Assembly (NCBI GenBank): GCA_965116395.1
Contig: OZ220684.1
Coordinates: 1,922,001-1,986,000 of the forward strand
Direction of reading: 5' to 3'
Source: Bin5 sp965116395
Lineage (GTDB): Bacteria; Chloroflexota; Anaerolineae; Caldilineales; Caldilineaceae
Length of the DNA: 64,000 nt
Program-made: the position numbers and the translations under genes
In this document: one piece after another, positions 56,470 to 64,000 of the stretch
Layout: each line of letters starts with the position of its first letter
Numbering within the stretch: the stretch's first letter is position 1
Notes under the pieces: generated by a model
Seen by the model: the letters and a program-made list of their open reading frames with translations, nothing else
What the model was told of the DNA's origin: nothing
Database searches by the model: none

Positions 56470-57063
56470 TTAGCCAATTTGCAGTCGGCTGAAACGACGC
56501 ACCTGGATATTCTCGCCAAGGCTGGCGATGTTTTCGACAAGGACATCCTTGACGTTCTTGTCAGAGTCTTTGAAATATTCCTGTTCCATCAGGCAGACGT
56601 CGCCGTACCACTTATCCAGCTTTCCTTCAGCGATCCGATCGAGGATCTTCTCGGGTTTGCCGCTTGCCTGCGCCTGGGCTTTATAGATGGCCATCTCCCT
56701 GTCCAGAACCGTAGCCGGAACCTCTTCCCGGGCCACATATTCAGGATTGGATGCCACAATATGCATCGCCAGATCTCGCGCCAATTCTTGAAACTGCTCT
56801 GTCCGGGCTACGAAATCCGTTTCGCAGTTGAGCTCGACCATCGCGGCGACCTTGCTGCCGTGGTGGACATAGGTACCTATGATACCTTCATGGGCGTCGC
56901 GGTCGGCCTTTTTGGCGGCAGCTGACAGCCCCTTTTCACGCAGATATTCCACCGCTTTGTCAAAATCGCCACTATTTTCGTTAAGCGCTGTTTTGCAGTC
57001 GAGAATGCCGGCCCCTGTCGCGCCTCGCAACTCTTTCACCATCTGTGCTGTAATTGCAGCCAT
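56470..57063 (-). CDS. tsf: Elongation factor Ts
   Basis: EF-Ts exchanges GDP for GTP on EF-Tu. The ATG at 57063 follows GGAGGAGGAGA directly; a longer frame to 57099 is rejected. The 197 residues show ITAQMVKELRGATGAGILDC, KTALNENSGDFDKAVEYLRE, KGLSAAAKKADRDAHEG and GSKVAAMVELNCETDFVART. This is the short form (about 200 residues) known in Gram-positive and thermophilic groups, which lacks most of the second subdomain of the E. coli protein (283 residues). Confidence 0.97.
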   Translation of the reverse strand: MAAITAQMVKELRGATGAGILDCKTALNENSGDFDKAVEYLREKGLSAAAKKADRDAHEGIIGTYVHHGSKVAAMVELNCETDFVARTEQFQELARDLAMHIVASNPEYVAREEVPATVLDREMAIYKAQAQASGKPEKILDRIAEGKLDKWYGDVCLMEQEYFKDSDKNVKDVLVENIASLGENIQVRRFSRLQIG

Positions 57064-57080
57064 TCTCCTCCTCCTGATTT

Positions 57081-57144
57081 CCTTGCTACCTAATTGCATC
57101 GCTACCTAATTGCCTTGCTGCCCGATTATCTCGTTACACCGTTA
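57081..57144. repeat. Imperfect 16-base tandem repeat
   Basis: Four degenerate units: CTTGCTACCTAATTGC, ATCGCTACCTAATTGC, CTTGCTGCCCGATTAT, CTCGTTACACCGTTAT, in the rpsB-tsf gap. Confidence 0.7.
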
Positions 57145-57177
57145 TCCGCGCATCAACACGTGAATGCCATTCCCGCG

Positions 57178-57229
57178 TAATCGTCCGCACTGCGCAGACG
57201 TCGCGCTTTCGCAGCCGTGCGGACGATTA
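57178..57229. promoter_or_regulatory. Strong inverted repeat in the rpsB-tsf gap
   Basis: Perfect 13-bp arms TAATCGTCCGCAC and GTGCGGACGATTA around 26 bases, in the 309-base rpsB-tsf spacer. There is no T run, so it is more likely an RNA processing or stability structure than a terminator. Confidence 0.6.
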
Positions 57230-57372
57230 GGTCTGATTCCATTGGTGCGGCGTGCAATACACTCTGCGTTGCCGCTTCTTCATGACATCACTGCAGATAT
57301 TCGCTGTTGTCCGGCGGGCCAGCACGAACTTGCACCCAACACATACTTGCGGCCGGCGCTGAATCGGGGCGT

Positions 57373-58338
57373 CTAACCCTCTTCGCCGACCGGCTCTGTC
57401 TCGGCCTGTTCAGGCTCCGCCTGCTCAGCCGGCGCTGCATCGCTCGCCTGAGATACTTCCACCTCTTCGGCGACGACCGGAACACTCTCTTCTTCAGGGG
57501 CGCTGGCGGCCTGCGCCGCGGGTTCGGCCCCCTCCGCTTCCTCACCTTCTTCCATACCTTGCAGCTTGGCTAGTGTGCTCGGCCCGAGATACTGCTCCAG
57601 TTCCGCCAGTTCATCGTCGGAAACCTGTCCGGTCTCGACCATATCCACCTCGCGGAAACGCCGTCCTTCTTCTACCGCGTCAGCCATAATCTGTGTAATC
57701 AGCTTGACGGCTCGAATCGCATCATCATTGCCAGGTATGACATATGTAATCTCATCCGGGTCGGAGTTGGTGTCTGCAACTGCGATCAGGGGGATGCCGA
57801 TTTTGTTGGCTTCTTTGACGGCCAGCTCTTCCCGTTGCGTATCGATCACAAAGATCAGATTGGGCATTTCGGTGAGGGTCTTGATCCCGCCAATACGACG
57901 ATTTAATCTGATAAGTTCACGATCGATGACCAGTTGCTCGATCTTGGGAAGCGACTGGAATTCGCCATTGGCCTTACGCCGTTCCTGACGGTTCAGATAG
58001 TCGATCCGTTGTTTGATCGTCGCCCAATTTGTCAGCGTACCCCCCAGCCAACGATTGTGGATGTAGGGCATACCGCAACGGGTCGCCTCCAGCTCGACGG
58101 TGCCCTGTGCCTGCCTCTTTGTGCCGACAAACAAAACTGTGCCGCCGCCAGCAACCAGGCGCCGCACCATCTCATAGTATTCATTGATACGCGTCATCGT
58201 CTGGTGCAGGTCGATAATGTGAATCCCACTGCGCTCAGTAAAGATATACTGCCGCATTTTCGGATTCCAGCGTCGGGTCCTGTGCCCGAAATGTACGCCT
58301 GCCTCCAACAGCTGCTTCATCGTAACGACTGGTGCCAC
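57373..58338 (-). CDS. rpsB: Ribosomal protein uS2
   Basis: uS2 joins late in 30S assembly and contacts uS1. GTG 58338 has GGAGG five bases upstream and gives VAPVVTMKQLLEAGVHFGHR, the usual N-terminus. The 321 residues contain RRWNPKMRQYIFTERSGIHI, GGGTVLFVGTKRQAQGTVE, NRWLGGTLTNWATIKQRI and IPLIAVADTNSDPDEITYVI. The family is typically 230-260 residues; a Glu/Ala/Pro-rich tail of about 70 residues, probably disordered, is added. It opens the group rpsB-tsf-pyrH-frr-uppS-cdsA. Confidence 0.98.
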   Translation of the reverse strand: MAPVVTMKQLLEAGVHFGHRTRRWNPKMRQYIFTERSGIHIIDLHQTMTRINEYYEMVRRLVAGGGTVLFVGTKRQAQGTVELEATRCGMPYIHNRWLGGTLTNWATIKQRIDYLNRQERRKANGEFQSLPKIEQLVIDRELIRLNRRIGGIKTLTEMPNLIFVIDTQREELAVKEANKIGIPLIAVADTNSDPDEITYVIPGNDDAIRAVKLITQIMADAVEEGRRFREVDMVETGQVSDDELAELEQYLGPSTLAKLQGMEEGEEAEGAEPAAQAASAPEEESVPVVAEEVEVSQASDAAPAEQAEPEQAETEPVGEEG

Positions 58339-58447
58339 AAGAACCTCCAGGGTTGCGCTTCCGCCCTGTTCACGCTGAGAATGACCGCGCATTGGCGGCA
58401 CCCCATTCCTCAGTCCCAGGACGTGTTGAATGGATAGAAACTCGATA

Positions 58448-58515
58448 GGTCTGTCGGAAAAGTTGAGCCATTACAGACCGACTGTAGATGATAACATAGC
58501 TGGCGCCGTATTCAA
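58448..58515 (-). promoter_or_regulatory. Promoter and leader hairpin of rpsB
   Basis: Minus strand TTGAAT (58515-58510), 16-base spacer, TATCAT (58493-58488). Just downstream in the leader, GGTCTGT and ACAGACC (58448-58454 and 58473-58479) form a hairpin, a possible site for S2 feedback. The binding role is an inference. Confidence 0.5.
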
Positions 58516-58555
58516 ATAATGATCCAGCCGGATCGTTTCACGAATCTGACTTCGT

Positions 58556-59281
58556 TCAAGATGATTCTGAATCCTTTAAGTCGCGGAATCTATATCCCAG
58601 ACCCCGTTCTGTAAAAATGTAGCGCGGCTTCGATTGGTCCTGCTCGATCTTCTTGCGGAGGTATGTAATATATAGACGCAACAGGTGATTGTCGTTTACG
58701 TATTCGTGCCCCCAGACCTTGGTGAGCAGTACTTCATGGGGGACCACCCAGCCGGCGTTTTGGATCAGTTGGTGAAGGAGCCGGTACTCGGTTGGGCGCA
58801 AACTGAGTCGTTCTCCGTCGACAATTACATCGCGCCGCTGCAAATCCACCTGCAACCGATCATCGATCGTGATAATCTGATCTTCCGGGCGGCTATTGGT
58901 CACTTCAAAACGACGCAGCACGGCACGTATCCGGCTGGACAACTCCCGCGGGCTGAACGGCTTTGCCACATAATCATCCGCCCCCAGATCCAAACCCTTG
59001 ATACGATCTTCCTCATCGGCACGTACCGTAAGCATAATCGCTGGAATGTCGCTGATTTCGCGCAGCCGTTTGAGGGTCTCGAAACCGTCCAGCCCTGGCA
59101 TTTCAACATCCAGAAGGACCAGATTGGGTTCGTACTCCCGTACTTTTGACAGCGCCTGAAAGCCATCATTGGCTTCAAGAGTCTGATAGCCCTCCAGGTC
59201 CAGATTCATCTTTACGAACCGCACCATGCGTGGTTCGTCGTCAACAACCAGGATCTGTTTGGCCGGGCCTGCTTTCGACAT
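58556..59281 (-). CDS. OmpR/PhoB-type response regulator
   Basis: The 241 residues have a receiver domain (ILVVDDEPRMVRFVKMNLDL; phosphorylation Asp in LVLLDVEMPGLDGFETLKRL; conserved Thr in LTVRADEEDR; Lys in DYVAKPFSPREL) and a winged-helix DNA-binding domain (LRPTEYRLLHQLIQNAGWVV, then HEVLLTKVWGHEYVNDNHLL and YIFTERGLGYRFRDLKD). No histidine kinase gene lies next to it, so it is an orphan here. AGGAAA is seven bases before the ATG. It lies between the rRNA operon, which it diverges from, and rpsB; whether it controls either is unknown. Confidence 0.95.
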   Translation of the reverse strand: MSKAGPAKQILVVDDEPRMVRFVKMNLDLEGYQTLEANDGFQALSKVREYEPNLVLLDVEMPGLDGFETLKRLREISDIPAIMLTVRADEEDRIKGLDLGADDYVAKPFSPRELSSRIRAVLRRFEVTNSRPEDQIITIDDRLQVDLQRRDVIVDGERLSLRPTEYRLLHQLIQNAGWVVPHEVLLTKVWGHEYVNDNHLLRLYITYLRKKIEQDQSKPRYIFTERGLGYRFRDLKDSESS

Positions 59282-59503
59282 AACGACATTTCCTCAGGTT
59301 TTTGCGCTTCTGCGCACTCTGCAGACTCTGACGATTATCATAACATGATCTCCTTTCGCTCGGATAGTTCCCCCAGTCGGGATCGCAGGCGAAACGTCCA
59401 GCCTTTTCAGTTGTGCGCATTACTCCGATGACGGGGCCATCGTCCCCGTCTTGCATGGTTGGCGAGGCCGCATAATTGTGCCTGAAATTGGCGCAAAACG
59501 GAT

Positions 59504-59583
59504 TTGACAACCGAAAAGGGATGGGGTAGCCTGAAGTTCTTGCCTCTAAACTCGTGCGGGGTTCGCCTGCCGGGTTGTTGACA
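59504..59583 (+). promoter_or_regulatory. Candidate promoters of the rRNA operon
   Basis: TTGACA (59504-59509), 17-base spacer, TAGCCT (59527-59532); and a second TTGACA (59578-59583) with a weaker TATCAT 15 bases later. Both lie 300-390 bases before 16S, leaving a long leader. Confidence 0.45.
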
Positions 59584-59688
59584 AGAGATCTGGCTGGATA
59601 TCATGCGTTGTACACGATTCATATAGCAATGAATTGGCCGGATCGGGATTTGTCAGGCGGGGCGGGATGTTGTAAGGTAACAGGGTTG

Positions 59689-59707
59689 TGGCACATTAAC
59701 AGCTGAA
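59689..59707 (+). promoter_or_regulatory. boxA-like 19-mer before 16S
   Basis: TGGCACATTAACAGCTGAA, similar to rRNA boxA antitermination sites (GCTCTTTAACA in E. coli). Near-identical 19-mers are at 62563 and 63466. Confidence 0.55.
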
Positions 59708-59897
59708 GAGTGGCAAGATAAACGAAGTCCAGCAAGCTTGAGAAGGCAGCTTCTGGGTTGGGGCGTAGGCGCAGGTAATGCGGATGCGTTCTTGCTTGGG
59801 AGCAAGTCAATGATGAGTTGGAAGTAGCTTTGCGTAGAAGAGTGGTCATGCGTTTACGTTCTGGGAGTAAGAGGGATGTGGATGTAATGGCTACGAA

Positions 59898-61422
<1,525 letters not shown>

Positions 61423-61567
61423 AGGAAGACCGGACGTCACTGTGGAGACGGCATCGCCGTTGTAGAAACAGAAACGTCTGCAGCAGCAAGGTTTGCACAG
61501 GATACGGTTATCTTGCCACTTTTCAGGGGTTAACGTGCCTCTGTTGCATCAAAAGGGCAAGTGGAAT

Positions 61568-61641
<74 letters not shown>

Positions 61642-61876
61642 CCTGTCGTGCGACTTACGCAGAATAAGTTCATTACTCCTCGGCTAGCTATCACTGTTCT
61701 CCTGGGGCCAGGTTCAAAGCCGCAAAGCCGGTGGAACCCAGGGGGCGGAACCGCAAGGCTCCCAGCCTGCGGGAACGACCTCGGTAGGCTTGCAGACCCG
61801 TTCTCATCTCAAAAATGGTTCTGATTGTGGTCAACATTGGCGCTGGCCGCGCTTCACGCGGCTAGGAGTACGAACA

Positions 61877-62344
61877 ATGCCCGCCAAAACATCCAAGAAG
61901 ACAACCGAAAAATCAGAAAAACCGGCCAATGACAAGCCGGTCATCCTCTCCGGCGGCAACCCTCAGATTGCGAAGGCTGACGGCGATGCCCCCGTGCAGG
62001 CCTACATTGCGGCCATGCCAGGCTGGAAGAGCGATCTCGGCCGCCGTCTCGACGAGATCATCGTGCGTACTGTGCCTGAAGTGCGCAAGGCTGTGCGGTG
62101 GAACTCGCCCTTCTATGGCATCGAGGGCCAGGGATGGTTCCTGAGTTACCACGTCTTTACCCGTTACGTCAAGGTCACCTTCTTATACGGCGCATCGCTG
62201 CAACCGGTCCCGCCCGGCGCGGGCAAGGACAAAGACGCGCGCTGGTACGACATTTACGAGGGTGAACTGGACGAGGCGCAATTTATGGAGTGGGTCAGGC
62301 AGGCGGCCGCCATACCAGGATGGGCTGGCTTCGACAGACTTTGA
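61877..62344 (+). CDS. DUF1801 protein in the 16S-23S spacer
   Basis: From ATG 61877 (TAGGAG eight bases upstream) the protein has 155 residues: a Lys-rich start (AKTSKKTTEKSEK), a linker, then a DUF1801 domain with VQAYIAAMPGWKSDLGRRLD, IIVRTVPEVRKAVRWNSPFY and GWFLSYHVFTRYVKVTFLYG. DUF1801 (YdhG-like) proteins are small soluble proteins of unknown function. The frame is intact. Its place between tRNA-Ile and 23S in an rRNA operon is highly unusual and suggests insertion into the spacer. Transcription could come from the rRNA promoter or from a local promoter that I cannot identify. Confidence 0.85.
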   Translation: MPAKTSKKTTEKSEKPANDKPVILSGGNPQIAKADGDAPVQAYIAAMPGWKSDLGRRLDEIIVRTVPEVRKAVRWNSPFYGIEGQGWFLSYHVFTRYVKVTFLYGASLQPVPPGAGKDKDARWYDIYEGELDEAQFMEWVRQAAAIPGWAGFDRL

Positions 62345-62656
62345 AGTTCGTTTCGCCGTCGTTCAGAAGGGCGGGCAAAGGGCTAATTGGGCCTCTCGAT
62401 CGGCGGAGCGACCCGGCGGAAGCGTGCAGGAAGCGCTGAATCTGACGATGGCAGCACGCCAAAGGGCTGACAGGCCCGGCTGGAGCAGGGCGGCAGATTG
62501 GGTGCAAGTGACCCGATTGCCTGCAAGCAGGTTGAACAGTAAGTAATAAGCAGCGGAAAAATTGGCACATTTTGACCTGAAATCGTTCACCAGGGGTGCC
62601 CCGTGCCAGGGTCTCCAGCGACGGGCAGGACCTGCCCACGAGGAGGTAAACGCACT
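62345..62656. other. Gap between the two spacer genes
   Basis: 312 bases without a supported gene; it contains the second boxA-like 19-mer. Confidence 0.5.
62563..62581 (+). promoter_or_regulatory. boxA-like 19-mer inside the spacer
   Basis: TGGCACATTTTGACCTGAA, matching the copies before 16S and 23S in 15-16 of 19 positions; about 75 bases before the MscS-like gene. Confidence 0.5.
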
Positions 62657-63259
62657 ATGTCCGCCAGTACAAGTCAGCCTACTACGAAAGCTTCGTCTAC
62701 TCTGCCCCTGCTAACGGCAATCGTTTACGTCATTGTCCTTCTTGCCGTCCTGTCATTCAATTTTGGGGAGTATGCGTTCTTAAGCTTCTTGGTGCCGTTT
62801 GAGAACATCATTACAATCGGCCTGGTCGCGCTCTTGGGGCATGGGGCCGTACAGGCCGGAACCAAGTGGATGTTCGTCGTCGCGCAAAGGCGAGCGTCGG
62901 AAGACGTTGCCCGCACCCTGCGAGTCATAACACGCCTGGTGGGATATGGGCTGATATTTTCCTTCCTGGTTTCCGTTTTGACTGACAACGCCGCGGCAGC
63001 GTTGACAATGGGCAGTTTTGCGGGTCTGGTCGCCGGCTTTGCCTCCCAAACAGTAATGGGACACACAGTGGCCGGGATCTTCCTGGCCCTGTTTCGGCCG
63101 ATAGCAATTGGAGACAACGTGACTATCGGCAGAAACTCCGGGACCGTGTCCGACATAACCCTGATGCACGTCGTGTTGGACACAGATGAAGAGCAGAGTC
63201 TCATACCAAGCTCAACGGTAGTCAGCACGGTCCTGGTCAAGCACAAATCGAGCGATTGA
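62657..63259 (+). CDS. Small MscS-type mechanosensitive channel in the 16S-23S spacer
   Basis: The ATG at 62657 has GAGGAGG about ten bases upstream. The 200 residues have three to four membrane helices (TAIVYVIVLLAVLSFNFG, IITIGLVALLGHGAVQAG, LVGYGLIFSFLVSVLT), then the pore helix and the start of the beta domain: FAGLVAGFASQTVMGHTVAG, IFLALFRPIAIGDNVTIGRN and SGTVSDITLMHVVLDTDEEQ. This is the MscS core; the larger C-terminal vestibule domain is shortened, so the protein is a minimal form. It is intact and lies between tRNA-Ile and 23S, like the DUF1801 gene. It should release solutes under membrane tension; the function is inferred from the family. Confidence 0.87.
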   Translation: MSASTSQPTTKASSTLPLLTAIVYVIVLLAVLSFNFGEYAFLSFLVPFENIITIGLVALLGHGAVQAGTKWMFVVAQRRASEDVARTLRVITRLVGYGLIFSFLVSVLTDNAAAALTMGSFAGLVAGFASQTVMGHTVAGIFLALFRPIAIGDNVTIGRNSGTVSDITLMHVVLDTDEEQSLIPSSTVVSTVLVKHKSSD

Positions 63260-63465
63260 CGGCCCAGTATGGCACGGCCGCCTGGCGGCAAGGAGATATC
63301 GGGAGATCAGGGTGCTCACTTACTCTCCGAATTTTGCGGCGAGGCCGGCGGCGCAGTCAGCGTCTTCGTGAGGGCAGGGGACAAGAAAGCCACGCGCAAA
63401 CGTGTACCCGGTTATTTGGAGACATTCGAGGGTGGTAGTAAACTAGTAAGGTAGTCCAGCAGGAA

Positions 63466-63484
63466 TGGCACATTAAGAACTGAA
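63466..63484 (+). promoter_or_regulatory. boxA-like 19-mer before 23S
   Basis: TGGCACATTAAGAACTGAA, about 75 bases before 23S; differs from the copy before 16S in two positions. The rest of 63260-63559 shows no gene. Confidence 0.55.
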
Positions 63485-63559
63485 TAGGATAGAGAAGAAC
63501 TGCTGTAGGAGTAGGAAGGAATGCAGCGGCTGCGAGGCCGTTGTGTTCGACACACAGCA

Positions 63560-64000
63560 GGTTAAGCTACGAAGAGCATACGGAGGATGCCTTGGCGCCA
63601 AAGGCCGAGGAAGGACGTGTACCACTGCGAAAAGCTGCGGGGAGTTGTGGTAAGGCATAGATCCGCAGATGTCCGAATGGGGAAACCCGCCCTGGGGAAT
63701 GCCGGGGCAGCGCGTGGTGAAAAAATAGCTACGTTGCAGGGAACTCGGGGAAGTGAAACATCTAAGTACCCGGAGGAAAAGAGATGATTCCGTTAGTAGT
63801 GGCGAACGAAAGCGGAGCAGTCCAAACCGTGTTGGTGCAAGCTGATGCGGGGTTGGAGGACCGACGGAAGGTCTGGACCGGATAGCGGAACCGCACTGGA
63901 AAGGCGGACCGGAGAGGGTGAGAGTCCCGTAGGCGAAATCTGGGAAGGGCTGGTCGGGATCCTGAGTATCACGGGGCACGCAAACCCTGTGAGAAGCTGG
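63560..64000 (+). rRNA. rrl: 23S ribosomal RNA, 5' part
   Basis: Starts GGTTAAGCTACGAAGAGC, then ACGGAGGATGCCTTGGC and GAGGAAGGACGTG, matching the 5' end of 23S. It runs off the window edge; the first 441 bases are present. Confidence 0.95.

Overview
The window is a chromosomal segment of a bacterium, most likely a member of the Chloroflexota (Caldilineae/Anaerolineae-like). That placement is an inference from the 16S rRNA signature regions, the protein sequences and the str/sec gene arrangement; no database was searched. It is a housekeeping region. Ribosome binding sites follow the GGAGG type, matching the CCTCC at the 16S 3' end, and TTG and GTG starts are common.

Layout. 1-12.7 kb (minus strand): a division and cell-wall (dcw) cluster in the order mraZ, rsmH, ftsL-like, ftsI, murF, mraY, murD, ftsW, murG, then two small membrane proteins, the second cut by the window edge; murE is missing from its usual place. 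Three MraZ boxes lie upstream of mraZ. 12.7-14.9 kb is a repeat-rich non-coding stretch ending in the long leader of rpoB. 14.9-23.7 kb: rpoB and rpoC with a strong terminator. 23.7-25.0 kb: a second repeat-rich gap. 25.0-34.0 kb: rpsL, rpsG, fusA, tuf, tRNA-Trp, secE, nusG, rplK, rplA, rplJ, rplL. 34.1-36.1 kb: holB and ricT. 36.3-42.4 kb (minus): dnaA, recA, recX, rny. A probable oriC lies upstream of dnaA (42.4-42.98 kb). 43-53 kb: a GNAT protein, an SH3b/DUF3048 protein, a slipin, a DUF971 protein, an M50-CBS protease, rpe and a heterodimeric ABC exporter. 53-58.3 kb (minus): rpsB, tsf, pyrH, frr, uppS, cdsA. 58.5-59.3 kb: an OmpR-type response regulator. 59.9 kb to the end: an rRNA operon with 16S, tRNA-Ile and the start of 23S.

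Two things stand out. First, the 16S-23S spacer is about 2.1 kb and carries two apparently intact protein genes (DUF1801 and MscS-like) besides tRNA-Ile, with a boxA-like 19-mer repeated before 16S, inside the spacer and before 23S. Second, a roughly 40-60 bp imperfectly palindromic element occurs eleven times between 6.3 and 23.8 kb, always in the same orientation. Several copies lie inside essential genes (rsmH, murF, ftsI) as in-frame peptide insertions or as C-terminal tails, as known for Rickettsia palindromic elements. Heptamer tandem arrays and larger duplicated blocks fill the two long gaps before rpoB and rpsL.

The genes cover peptidoglycan precursor synthesis and septation, transcription, translation, replication initiation and recombination. 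Apart from the repeat families and the genes in the rRNA spacer, I see no mobile elements, prophage, CRISPR array or toxin system.
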